64,000 nucleotides of DNA from contig NZ_JAFUAG010000003.1 in assembly GCF_017464355.1 (NCBI RefSeq), forward strand, positions 1 to 64,000. The letters run 5' to 3'. Positions within the stretch are counted from its first letter, which is position 1. Every line of letters starts with the position of its first letter. The stretch is from Ruminococcus sp. Lineage in GTDB: Bacteria > Bacillota > Clostridia > Oscillospirales > Ruminococcaceae. The translations under genes were made by a program, and so were the position numbers. Below are positions 23,336 through 31,899 of this stretch, in pieces. The notes below the pieces were generated by a model, which was not told the DNA's origin, did no database searches, and saw only the letters and a program-made list of their open reading frames with translations.

Positions 23336-25609
23336 ATGATGGATAACAAGAGGATATGGTTCAAAGCACCTGCGGAGGACTGGAACGTGGCACTGCCTGT
23401 GGGCAACGGCAGGATAGGCGGAATGTGCTTCGGTCAGCCCCTGTATGAGAAGATACAGCTGAACGAGGATTCGGTCTGGTCGGGAGGCCCCCGCAGCAGG
23501 AACAACGCTTCCGCTAAAGGCGAGCTTGAAAGAGTAAGACAGCTCCTCAGAGAAGAAAAGATAGCTGAGGCTGAAAAGATAGTTACGGAAGCCTTCTGCG
23601 GCACCCCCGTGAACGAACGGCACTATATGCCCCTAGGAGATCTTATCATACAGCACCACCTTGAAGATACCTGCGAATATACTTCCCGCAGCCTTGACCT
23701 TGAAACAGCGGTCTGCGAAACGTTGTACAGCATAGGCAGCACCGCTTACAGAAGACGGGTCATCTGCTCCGAGCCTGCGGGGGTGCTGGCGGTGGAGATA
23801 ACTGCGGACAAGCCCGCGGCTGTTTCAGTAAAAGTCAGCATTGACGGCAGGGACGATTATTTTGATGACAACAGCCCTGTCAGCGATACCGATATACTCT
23901 ACTACGGCGGCAGCGGCGGTGAGGAAGGCATAAACTTTGCCGCATATATCCGTGTTGCAGGCAAGGGCGGCAGGGTATACAGGTGGGGCAGCAGCATAGT
24001 AACCGAGGGCTGCGACAGCGTGGTCATTCTTCTTGGCGCACGGACGGACTACCGTGTGGCAGACTACAAAAAGGCTGCCGAGCTGGACGTTGTCACTGCG
24101 GCAGAAAAAAGCTTCGATGAACTGCTGAGAGAGCATACCGAGGATCACCGCAGCTGCTTTGACAGAGCCTCCATAACCTTTGAGGACAACGCAGATAATA
24201 CTCTGCCCACCGATGAAAGGCTGGCGCTGGTAAAACAGGGCAAGGCGGACAACGGCCTGGTGAGCCTGTATTTCGACTTCGGCAGATACCTGATGATAGC
24301 AGGCAGCCGTGAGGGCACCCTGCCCCTGAACCTGCAGGGCATCTGGAACAAGGATATGTGGCCTGCCTGGGGCTGCCGCTTCACGGTTAACATCAACACC
24401 GAGATGAACTACTGGTGCGCTGAGGTCAGCGGCCTGGGTGACCTGCATATGCCCCTGTTCGACCATATCGAGCGTATGAGACCCAACGGCCGTATCACCG
24501 CAAAGGAGATGTACGGCTGCGGCGGATTTGTCTGCCACCACAACACGGATATCTGGGGCGATACAGCACCTCAGGACCTTTGGATACCCGGGACCCAGTG
24601 GCCCATGGGCGCAGCCTGGCTCTGTATACATATCTGGGAGCATTGGCTGTATACCCGTGACAGGGATTTCCTGGCGCAGAAGTACGACACCCTGAAAGAG
24701 GCTTCAAAGTTCTTTGTGGACTTTCTCATAGACAACGGCAGGGGACAGCTGGTGACAAGCCCCTCTGTTTCCCCCGAGAATACATATATCACCGAAAGCG
24801 GCAGCAAGGGCTCGGTCTGCATGGGACCCTCCATGGACAGCCAGATAATATATCAGCTGTTCTCCGCTGTTATAGAGGCAGGGGAGATACTTGGCATCGA
24901 CCGTGAGTACGGCGATAAGCTGAAAGAACTCCGCGACAAGCTGCCAAAGCCCGAGATAGGCAAGTACGGCCAGATAATGGAATGGGCTGTGGACTACGAC
25001 GAAGCAGAACCCGGGCACAGGCACATCAGCCAGCTGTATGCCCTCTATCCTGCGGATATGATATCCGTAAGGCATACCCCCGAGCTTGCAGCAGCAGCCA
25101 GAGCCACCATTGAGCGCAGGCTGTCCCACGGCGGCGGGCACACAGGCTGGTCGAGGGCATGGATAATAAACCACTGGGCAAGGCTCCATGACGGTGAAAA
25201 GGTCAGGGAGAATATCGAGGCGCTGCTGGCAAACTCCACATCGGATAACCTGTTCGATATGCACCCGCCTTTCCAGATAGACGGAAACTTCGGCGCGGCG
25301 GCAGGCATTGCGGAAAGCCTCCTGCAGAGCCAGAACGGCGAGATACAGCTGCTGCCCGCACTCAGCCCCGACTGGAAGAACGGCAGCTTCACAGGGCTGC
25401 GGGCAAGGGGCGGTTTTGTCATAGATTGTAACTGGCAGGACGGCAGAGCTGTCAGCTGTAAGGTGAAGTCCCTCAAGGGCGAAAGGTTCTGCCTGGTAAT
25501 ACCCGAGGGCTGCACCGTTAAAAGCGTCAGCTGCGGCTATGAGATAAAAGAGGGTTGTCTGCTGGCAGATACTTCCTGCGGCAGTGGATTTGAGATAGCC
25601 TTTGCATAA
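23336..25609 (+). CDS. GH95 family alpha-L-fucosidase or alpha-L-galactosidase, cytoplasmic
   Basis: This 757-residue glycosidase acts on terminal alpha-L-fucose or L-galactose of plant oligosaccharides. There is no signal peptide, so it works on imported sugars. The N-terminal beta domain begins with WNVALPVGNGRIGGMCFG and LNEDSVWSGGP. The (alpha/alpha)6 barrel holds NINTEMNYWCAEVSGL (paired Asn residues that activate water), SPSVSPEN (putative acid Glu481), GHTGWSRAW and IDGNFGAAAGIAESL (Asp649). These match the inverting GH95 catalytic set. The start ATG at 23336 is followed at once by a second ATG; either may be used. A GH26 lipoprotein gene follows after 35 bp, suggesting joint hemicellulose use. 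Confidence 0.93.
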   Translation: MMDNKRIWFKAPAEDWNVALPVGNGRIGGMCFGQPLYEKIQLNEDSVWSGGPRSRNNASAKGELERVRQLLREEKIAEAEKIVTEAFCGTPVNERHYMPLGDLIIQHHLEDTCEYTSRSLDLETAVCETLYSIGSTAYRRRVICSEPAGVLAVEITADKPAAVSVKVSIDGRDDYFDDNSPVSDTDILYYGGSGGEEGINFAAYIRVAGKGGRVYRWGSSIVTEGCDSVVILLGARTDYRVADYKKAAELDVVTAAEKSFDELLREHTEDHRSCFDRASITFEDNADNTLPTDERLALVKQGKADNGLVSLYFDFGRYLMIAGSREGTLPLNLQGIWNKDMWPAWGCRFTVNINTEMNYWCAEVSGLGDLHMPLFDHIERMRPNGRITAKEMYGCGGFVCHHNTDIWGDTAPQDLWIPGTQWPMGAAWLCIHIWEHWLYTRDRDFLAQKYDTLKEASKFFVDFLIDNGRGQLVTSPSVSPENTYITESGSKGSVCMGPSMDSQIIYQLFSAVIEAGEILGIDREYGDKLKELRDKLPKPEIGKYGQIMEWAVDYDEAEPGHRHISQLYALYPADMISVRHTPELAAAARATIERRLSHGGGHTGWSRAWIINHWARLHDGEKVRENIEALLANSTSDNLFDMHPPFQIDGNFGAAAGIAESLLQSQNGEIQLLPALSPDWKNGSFTGLRARGGFVIDCNWQDGRAVSCKVKSLKGERFCLVIPEGCTVKSVSCGYEIKEGCLLADTSCGSGFEIAFA

Positions 25610-25644
25610 ATGCATTTGTGTAAGAGAGGAAAGTAAACGTTAAA

Positions 25645-27369
25645 ATGAAGATGAGGTTTATGGCTGCTGCGGCTGCAGCAGTGTTTGCAGCTTCCCTTGG
25701 GGGCTGCGGGAACGAGATCCATGAAAACAAAGATGTTTCGGTGGATATGGGTCTGCTTACGGCAGATGAAGATATCGTCACCGATGAAGAGCTGACCTTT
25801 GAGGAGCTTACCCCCATCCCCGTGGAAGAAGATAACGGTGAAGATGAGGTAAAGTCCTTTGCAGAAGTCAAGGTCAAGGCCGCCGAACTGAAATACGAGA
25901 AGTTCGATGAGACCTACCAGGCCGAGGCGGGCGCCATAAGCGGCAGCGCCACAGGTGCTGACAGCCGCAAGGGCTTCAAAGGGGACGGCTATGTTACAGG
26001 CATAGGCGAGGAGGCAGACTGGTCGGTAACTGCCGACCTGCCCGCTGAGCAGTATTACAACCTGGTGCTTACCGTGGCCGCCGATGAGGACTCTGCGGGA
26101 GGGCTCAGCATAAACGGCAGCAAGATAAGCGAGTTCACCGTGACCAAGGAGGGCAAGTTCGAGACACGGACTTTCCGCAACATAAAGCTGAAAAAGGGCG
26201 AGAACAAGATAGCTGTCATACCCGAAAGCGGCAGGATAGATATAGACCAGGTGCAGGTGACAGCCAGCGAGGAGATAAGCAAGCTGAAGCTTACCGCCAA
26301 GGGTGCAGCCCTTTCGGACAAGAAGGCTGAGTACAACGCAAAGGCGCTGTACAAGTACCTCTGCGACAACTACGGCAGCAAGGTCATACTTGCCCAGAAC
26401 GACACCGTAGGCACCAGCTATGAGAGCGACCTCATCTACAGCGTGACAGGCAAGTACCCTGCCATACGCATGGGCGACATGATGTATGTAACGAGCAGCG
26501 AGCATGAGGAGCAGGCTCAGGTCGAGATAAATGAGGCCCTGACCCGCTTTGAGAACGGGGCGGTCATCGGCTATATGTGGAACTGGACATCACCTAATAA
26601 GCCCGATGATAGCGAGAGCGTTTATGCGGAGAATGCAGACTTCGACATAACCAAGGCTGTTACCGAGGAAGATGTGGCGCTCATGGATATGGACACGCTG
26701 GAGACTATGGCGGAAAACGGCGAGATATCGACGGAATGTTTGCAGCTGATGAGCGACATCGACAAGGTATCCGCCCAGCTGGCAAAATTCAGGGACGCAG
26801 GTGCCCCCGTGCTGTGGCGCCCCCTGCAGGAGGCTTCCAACGGGCTGTACTGGTGGGGCAGGGACCCTGACGCTTACATATGGCTGTGGAACACTATGTA
26901 CACCAGAATGACCGAGCATAACGGCCTGCACAACCTCATCTGGGTGTGGTCGGCACAGAATGCCAACTGGTTCGTAGGCGGCGACCGCTGCGATGTGCTT
27001 TCCGCTGATATCTACGGCGGCGGAAAGGGCGGACAGGTCAGCACACTGCTTTACCTGCAAAGCATTTCGGGAGGAAAGCCCATTGCCATGAGCGAGTGCG
27101 ACAGTATGCCCCTTATACAGAGCCTTGCCGATGAACGCGCCATGTGGTCGTACATTGGCCAGTGGGGCGGAAGCTTCATAGTGGGCGAGGACGGCAAGCT
27201 TTCCCAGGCCTACAATGCTGAGCAGGATATCATCACCATGTACAACAACGACCTGACCATAACCCAGGATAAGCTGCCCGATTTCGTGACCATGGCAGAA
27301 GAGGTCAAGAAGGCGGAAGAAAAGGCCGCCAAGGAAAAGGATAAAGAAAAAGAAGAAAGCGAAGAATAA
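25645..27369 (+). CDS. GH26 lipoprotein, probable beta-mannanase with CBM
   Basis: This 574-residue surface lipoprotein has a signal peptide and lipobox LGGC (Cys21). After an acidic spacer (30-80) comes a CBM35/CBM6-like module (about 88-215; YQAEAGAISGSATG, ADLPAEQYYNLVLTV, RIDIDQVQV), then the GH26 barrel (about 225-530). The putative acid/base is Glu396 in WRPLQEAS and the nucleophile Glu484 in AMSECDSMP. GH26 enzymes usually have His before the acid/base; here it is Gln395. The C-terminus is a Lys/Glu-rich tail. The ribosome site GAGAGGAAAG is 11 bases away. It is co-transcribed with GH95, and its product sugars may feed the cytoplasmic enzyme. Confidence 0.88.
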   Translation: MKMRFMAAAAAAVFAASLGGCGNEIHENKDVSVDMGLLTADEDIVTDEELTFEELTPIPVEEDNGEDEVKSFAEVKVKAAELKYEKFDETYQAEAGAISGSATGADSRKGFKGDGYVTGIGEEADWSVTADLPAEQYYNLVLTVAADEDSAGGLSINGSKISEFTVTKEGKFETRTFRNIKLKKGENKIAVIPESGRIDIDQVQVTASEEISKLKLTAKGAALSDKKAEYNAKALYKYLCDNYGSKVILAQNDTVGTSYESDLIYSVTGKYPAIRMGDMMYVTSSEHEEQAQVEINEALTRFENGAVIGYMWNWTSPNKPDDSESVYAENADFDITKAVTEEDVALMDMDTLETMAENGEISTECLQLMSDIDKVSAQLAKFRDAGAPVLWRPLQEASNGLYWWGRDPDAYIWLWNTMYTRMTEHNGLHNLIWVWSAQNANWFVGGDRCDVLSADIYGGGKGGQVSTLLYLQSISGGKPIAMSECDSMPLIQSLADERAMWSYIGQWGGSFIVGEDGKLSQAYNAEQDIITMYNNDLTITQDKLPDFVTMAEEVKKAEEKAAKEKDKEKEESEE

Positions 27370-27373
27370 CAAA

Positions 27374-27409
27374 AACCCCGGAATGATCTGCTCATTCCGG
27401 GGTTATTTA
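27374..27409. terminator. Bidirectional terminator between GH26 and the fumarase beta gene
   Basis: A perfect 13-bp stem AACCCCGGAATGA/TCATTCCGGGGTT (27374-27386 / 27392-27404) serves both converging genes. Confidence 0.9.
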
Positions 27410-27415
27410 TTATAT

Positions 27416-27973
27416 TCAGATCTTGCAGTATTCCTGTCTGCCGCGGGAGAATATATCTCCGCCGTAGCAGTCATCAGCCACAATGAGAGGGAAGTCCTCC
27501 ACATAAAGCTTCTTTACCGATTCGCAGCCCAGATCCTCAAAAGCGATGACCTCGCAGGACTTTATGCAGTTGCAGGCAAGCGCACCTGCACCGCCTACTG
27601 CACACAGGTATATGGCCTTGTTCCTCACAACGGCGTCCCTTACCTCCTGAGACCTTTCGCCCTTGCCTATCATGCCGCCCAATCCAAGATCAAGCAGCCT
27701 TGGGGCAAATCTGTCCATTCTTCCCGAAGTTGTCGGGCCGCATGAACCTATGGGTCTGCCCTCGGGGGCGGGGGTGGGGCCTGCATAGTATATCACAGCA
27801 CCCTCCAGCGGTATGGGAAGCTCCTTGCCCTCGTCCAGCAACGCTGCAAATCTCTTGTGCGCAGCGTCGCGGGCGGTATATACCGTGCCTGTCAGGAGTA
27901 TCTTGTCGCCGCAGTGCAGTTCACTGCTCCTGGCCTTGAGTTCTTCTGTGCGAAATGCCCTTATCTCGGACAT
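27416..27973 (-). CDS. Class I fumarase (fumarate hydratase) beta subunit
   Basis: This 185-residue protein matches the beta chain of two-subunit Fe-S hydro-lyases (fumarase or L(+)-tartrate dehydratase). Motifs are GTVYTARDAAHKR, YYAGPTPAPEGRPIGSCGPTTSGRMD and GAGALACNCIKSC. The beta subunit needs an alpha subunit that carries the 4Fe-4S cluster; no alpha gene is next to it in this window. It begins one base after the stop of the DivIVA-like gene, so the two probably share a transcript. Fumarase and tartrate dehydratase beta chains cannot be told apart here. It ends at a shared terminator. Confidence 0.88.
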   Translation of the reverse strand: MSEIRAFRTEELKARSSELHCGDKILLTGTVYTARDAAHKRFAALLDEGKELPIPLEGAVIYYAGPTPAPEGRPIGSCGPTTSGRMDRFAPRLLDLGLGGMIGKGERSQEVRDAVVRNKAIYLCAVGGAGALACNCIKSCEVIAFEDLGCESVKKLYVEDFPLIVADDCYGGDIFSRGRQEYCKI

Positions 27974-27974
27974 A

Positions 27975-28916
27975 TTACTGCTCTTCCTCTGCTTCGCTCA
28001 CGATATCCAGACCGTCGTCGATCAGATCTCTTGCAGTGTTGACAGCGCCAATGCTGCTGCCGTACAGGTCGTTCAGAGAAGTTACCAGCTTCTGAACAGT
28101 GTCGCTCAGAGAAGTGAACTGCTCCTTAACAGCCGTTCTGATCTCAACAGTGTCGTTCTTGATAGCAGCTGCCTTAGCCTTAGCGTCAGCGACAACTCTC
28201 TCAGCCTCAGCCTCAGCGTCCTTCTTAACCTTGGAAGCCTCTGCATAAGCAGCGCCTGTAACCTGATCAGCTTCCCTCTTGGCATCAGCCTTGGTAGCCT
28301 CAGCGCTCTCTTTTGCAGCGCTCAGGGTCTGCTCTGCCTCGGTGTTAGCCTTGGTAACAGTAGCCTCAGCCTGTGCGTTAGCATCGTCGATAGCCTGGTT
28401 AGCCTGAGCCTCAGCCTCATCGGTGATCTGCTTAGCATCAGCCTTAGCCTTTTCTATAGCCATATTAGCGGTCTGCTGAGCCTGAACGAAGATCTGACCC
28501 ATATCGAATGCCTGCTGTGAACCGCTGTTAGCAGCCTGCTGAGCCTTCTGCTCTGCCTCAGCTACCTTGTCCTTCAGCTCTTCGATCTCAGCGTTCTTGC
28601 CCTCAAGTTCAGCGTCCTTATCAGCGATCTGCTGCTCGTAATCTGCGATCCTGACCTTCATGGTATCGGTGGAAGCCATCAGTTCAGCGATCTTCTGCTT
28701 AGCCTCTTCGACCTTAGCTTCCAGCTCCTTCTTGGCCTCGTCGTCGCCCTTGTCAGCGCCGCCGCCCTGCTGGAGTTGATCTATGGTCTCCTCCTGATCC
28801 TTTACCTTTGTTTCCAGTTGATAGATCTTGGAAGTCAGCTCATCAACATACTGCAGAACGTCCTGCTTATCGAAGCCGCCGACTCTCACTGTTCTCAAAT
28901 AACCATTACCAGCCAT
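27975..28916 (-). CDS. DivIVA/GpsB-like coiled-coil protein
   Basis: This is a 313-residue cytoplasmic protein. Residues 6-35 (YLRTVRVGGFDKQDVLQYVDEL) resemble the membrane-curvature-binding N-terminal domain of DivIVA/GpsB. Residues 32-130 and 150-290 form long Ala/Glu/Lys-rich coiled coils with regular heptads, split by a Ser/Gln stretch. Such proteins scaffold cell poles and septa. Low cysteine and high Ala/Glu content are typical. The start ATG at 28916 has AGGAGGG 7 bases upstream. It has a strong promoter (28984-29012) and is followed after 1 bp by a fumarase beta gene, an odd partner. It lies next to ftsZ and the dcw cluster but is transcribed separately. Confidence 0.75.
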   Translation of the reverse strand: MAGNGYLRTVRVGGFDKQDVLQYVDELTSKIYQLETKVKDQEETIDQLQQGGGADKGDDEAKKELEAKVEEAKQKIAELMASTDTMKVRIADYEQQIADKDAELEGKNAEIEELKDKVAEAEQKAQQAANSGSQQAFDMGQIFVQAQQTANMAIEKAKADAKQITDEAEAQANQAIDDANAQAEATVTKANTEAEQTLSAAKESAEATKADAKREADQVTGAAYAEASKVKKDAEAEAERVVADAKAKAAAIKNDTVEIRTAVKEQFTSLSDTVQKLVTSLNDLYGSSIGAVNTARDLIDDGLDIVSEAEEEQ

Positions 28917-28983
28917 TTTCTATTCCCTCCTGAATATATATGTTTGCAAAAATACTATTAGCAATATAATTTGACACTACCTT

Positions 28984-29012
28984 ATTATACTATAAACAAA
29001 AAATTATTTCAA
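28984..29012 (-). promoter_or_regulatory. Promoter of the DivIVA-like gene
   Basis: TTGAAA (29007-29012) and TATAAT (28984-28989) are 17 bp apart. The rest of the 28917-29256 gap holds a hairpin GTTCAGCTG/CAGCTGAAC (29150-29176) and the ftsZ 3' hairpin; no gene was seen. Confidence 0.8.
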
Positions 29013-29212
29013 CCACTTGTTTAGCCGTTTTTTGCGGAATTTTAAAATTTCAGTAAACTGTACAATATATCACGCTGATTTTGTGCAATTTTCCGTAAAA
29101 CCTGCCCTTTCAGAGGGTATTTTCTACATTCTGCACGGACTATCAAGGGGTTCAGCTGCTAAGGCGGACAGCTGAACTTTATTCAGAAAAACTGAACGCG
29201 TATCGTTAATTC

Positions 29213-29238
29213 AAAGACGAGCCGCCGAGCCCGTCTTT
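29213..29238 (-). terminator. Hairpin downstream of ftsZ
   Basis: AAAGACG/CGTCTTT arms enclose a GC-rich loop (29220-29231). There is no clean T run, so it may be a weak terminator or a 3' stabilising structure. Confidence 0.45.
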
Positions 29239-29256
29239 AAATCATCATCTTTCAGA

Positions 29257-30414
29257 TCACTTGTTCTTGAAAACGTTGAAAATATCGTCGTAGAGATCTG
29301 TCTTGTCAGCTGCCTTTACGCCTGCCTTGTACATAGCCTCAGCGTCAGCCTTTTTGTCCTCCTCAGTTCTCTGGAAGTTGAAGGTCTGTGCCTGAGGTGC
29401 AGGGGAAACAGCCTGTGCCTGGGCAGCAGCCTCAGCATAGCTTGCAGCCGAGGGATTGCCATCAACAAAGTCTGCTGCGATAACTGTAACGTCCATGCAG
29501 TCCTTGGTATCGGGGTTTGTACCGTTACCGAAGATTATCTCTGCGCCGTCATCAGCAGCATCTGCGATAGCTGCGGTCAGCTCGTCCATATCGCTTATCA
29601 GCAGGTCCTCACTCATTGTAACGTTAACGATGAGTCTTCTTGCGCCTGTGATAGAGGTCTCCAGTATCCTGGAAGCGATCACCTGCTCAACGATATCCTG
29701 TACCTTATCCTTGCCTTCGCCGTGGCCGATAGCGATGTGCGCTCTGCCTGCACCCTTGAGTATGGTTGTAACGTCAGCGAAGTCAACGTTGATCTCGTCA
29801 TGTCTTGTGATTATCTCAGCGATAGCGATAACGTCTGTCTTCAGAACTTCATCGGCGATCTGGTAGGACTGTTTCATGGTCAGTCTCATGTCGCTGGTGA
29901 TAAGGTTCTGGTTAGGTATAACGATCAGCGCGTCAACGTGCTTTACCAGCTGCTCGATACCGCTTTCAGCTCTCTGCATCTTCTTTACGCCTTCAAACTT
30001 GAAGGGCTTGGTAACTACCGCGATAGTCAGCTTTTCCAGGCTCTGTGCGATCTCTGCAACTACAGGTGCAGCGCCTGTGCCTGTACCGCCGCCCATACCT
30101 GCGGTGATAAATACCATGTCAGCGTCCTTGATAGCCTCAGCGATCTCGTCCTGGCTCTCCTGTGCGGAAGCCTCGCCGATCTCGGGCTTAGCGCCTGCGC
30201 CCAGACCGTGGGTCAGCTTAGCGCCGATCTGTATCTGTCTGTCCGCCATGGATTTCTTAAGTGCCTGTATATCGGTATTGACAGCTATGTACTCAACATT
30301 GCCCTGTATACCTGCCTGTGCGATACCGTTCAGCGCATTTCCGCCGCCGCCGCCAACGCCGATGACTTTAATGCTTGCGCCAACTACGGGCTCTTCTACA
30401 AATTCATAACTCAT
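29257..30414 (-). CDS. ftsZ: Cell division protein FtsZ
   Basis: FtsZ is the tubulin homologue that forms the Z ring. The 385-residue protein has the GTP-binding start IKVIGVGGGGGNALN, the tubulin signature GMGGGTGTGAAPV, KPFKFEGVKKM and the T7 loop NVDFADV. The start at 30414 is chosen because AGGAGG lies 9 bases upstream; an ATG at 30423 touches that site. The C-terminal tail ends DLYDDIFNVFKNK and lacks the usual acidic-Ile-Pro-x-Phe-Leu peptide that binds FtsA, SepF or ZipA-type anchors. It has its own promoter and is the last gene of the dcw block. Confidence 0.96.
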   Translation of the reverse strand: MSYEFVEEPVVGASIKVIGVGGGGGNALNGIAQAGIQGNVEYIAVNTDIQALKKSMADRQIQIGAKLTHGLGAGAKPEIGEASAQESQDEIAEAIKDADMVFITAGMGGGTGTGAAPVVAEIAQSLEKLTIAVVTKPFKFEGVKKMQRAESGIEQLVKHVDALIVIPNQNLITSDMRLTMKQSYQIADEVLKTDVIAIAEIITRHDEINVDFADVTTILKGAGRAHIAIGHGEGKDKVQDIVEQVIASRILETSITGARRLIVNVTMSEDLLISDMDELTAAIADAADDGAEIIFGNGTNPDTKDCMDVTVIAADFVDGNPSAASYAEAAAQAQAVSPAPQAQTFNFQRTEEDKKADAEAMYKAGVKAADKTDLYDDIFNVFKNK

Positions 30415-30524
30415 AGTAAACATCCTCCTGAAAAATTTTCACATATCCCTCGGGCCTCTTGACCGTCTATTTCTTCTGTCTCATTTTACCGTATGACCCG
30501 AAGAACATAATTAGATACATTAAT

Positions 30525-30553
30525 ACTATAACACAAATTCCCCGAATTGTAAA
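30525..30553 (-). promoter_or_regulatory. ftsZ promoter
   Basis: TTTACA (30548-30553) and TATAGT (30525-30530) are 17 bp apart, with an extended TGT before the -10. Confidence 0.7.
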
Positions 30554-30609
30554 GGATTTTGCTGATATTAAGGGAATGACAGGATTTAATTTTTTGTTAA
30601 TTGATAAAA

Positions 30610-31818
30610 TTACCAACCATAATTTCCGCCGTCCCAGGTGTTGTCAGACCAGCCGTTATCCCAGCTCTGGCCGTTGTCCCAGTTGTTATCCGACCAGCCG
30701 CCGTTGTCCCAGTTCTGGCCGTCGTCCCAGGTATTGTCCGACCAGCCGCCGTTATCCCAGTTCTGTCCGTCGTCCCAGTTCTGGCCGTTATCCCAGTTGT
30801 TGTCCGACCAGCCGTTGTCAGCGGCCTGCCAGTCGTCCTGTCGGGTGTCGTCAGCCAAACTGCTGTCATTGCTGTTCTCATCAAGCGCTGCGTCAGCGGG
30901 CTCTGCATTCTCATCAAACTCATCGGCCTCGCTGTCATCGGGCTTTTCGGGGTCCTTGCCGAAGTTCGGTTTGCCCAGGTACTTATCCTTAGGTATGGCC
31001 GAGACACCGTTTTCCGAACCGTTGTAGATGAGCGTGCCCTCATAGTCCTTTACCAGCTTACCCATGACAGCCTTGAAGTAGCTGAGCTTATAGTCGATAT
31101 CCGCCGAGCTTCCCAGCTTGATATCCAGCCTGTCGCCTATATTCATTATAATGTTCGCACGGGAGGTTATGTCGATAGTCAGCACATCTTCATACTCCTG
31201 CTTTTCCAGTTCTTTCAGCAGATCCATGACTATCTTGTCGCTGTAATCGTCCTCCGACCTGAGATCGGCGCCCGCATCACGGAAAGCGAATATCTCCTCA
31301 TCGGTAAGCTCTTCGCCGTTGTCTATCCTGTCCTGTCCCGTATAGAACCTGAACCCTGTTATCACGGGTATGCCCCCTGTGGGTGCGGGGTTGTCGGCTT
31401 CAAGTATCCTGCCCGAGGTGCTGAGCACATAGTACCCGCCCTCGTATTCGATGTCAGCGGCCTTGACCGCCTCGGTGCAGTCTATTACCACTGTAGAAGG
31501 GTAAGACTTTGTCACCTTTACCTTGTCGATATACACCAGGTTATCCGTCAGCCTTTTTTCGGCACGGGCAACATCTGTCCGCACCAGGTTCATATTATCG
31601 TAAATGCCGCCCACGCTGACTATCTGGTCCTCGGTATAAAGGGTGACGCCCTTTATCTCCACCTCGCTGACGTTGAAGAACACCGTCATGCAAAGTATGA
31701 GTATTATCACCGCCGCGATGACTGCTGCCGCCGCATAAAGCACCCGCAGATCCAGCTTGCGCCCCGCCCGTCGGGGCGTCATGGCAGGTATGGGCTCATT
31801 GTCATTTCTGCTTCTCAT
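30610..31818 (-). CDS. ftsQ: FtsQ/DivIB cell division protein with aromatic repeat tail
   Basis: FtsQ/DivIB links FtsL, FtsB and the septal synthase. The 402-residue protein has a short cytoplasmic part, one membrane segment (about 28-48, AAAAVIAAVIILILCMTVFF), a POTRA domain (about 50-120; VSEVEIKGVTLYTEDQIV, VYIDKVKVTKSYPSTVVIDC) and a beta domain to about 275. After an acidic linker the last 70 residues are near-perfect repeats of Asn-Trp-Asp-Asn-Gly-Gln and Gly-Gly-Trp-Ser-Asp-Asn (about ten Trp). This tail would face the wall and is not a known part of FtsQ. The gene follows murA and precedes ftsZ. Confidence 0.88.
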   Translation of the reverse strand: MRSRNDNEPIPAMTPRRAGRKLDLRVLYAAAAVIAAVIILILCMTVFFNVSEVEIKGVTLYTEDQIVSVGGIYDNMNLVRTDVARAEKRLTDNLVYIDKVKVTKSYPSTVVIDCTEAVKAADIEYEGGYYVLSTSGRILEADNPAPTGGIPVITGFRFYTGQDRIDNGEELTDEEIFAFRDAGADLRSEDDYSDKIVMDLLKELEKQEYEDVLTIDITSRANIIMNIGDRLDIKLGSSADIDYKLSYFKAVMGKLVKDYEGTLIYNGSENGVSAIPKDKYLGKPNFGKDPEKPDDSEADEFDENAEPADAALDENSNDSSLADDTRQDDWQAADNGWSDNNWDNGQNWDDGQNWDNGGWSDNTWDDGQNWDNGGWSDNNWDNGQSWDNGWSDNTWDGGNYGW

Positions 31819-31899
31819 TCCGTTTACATTCCTCTGCTAAGTATTTCCGTAAATTTTTACAACACAGACGGGTCTGTCCCGCCCTATCTTCTGTATATG

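Noticed and set aside
30610..30840. CRISPR-like or tandem DNA repeat
   Set aside because: The repeats are codons of the FtsQ tail, in frame and without spacers.
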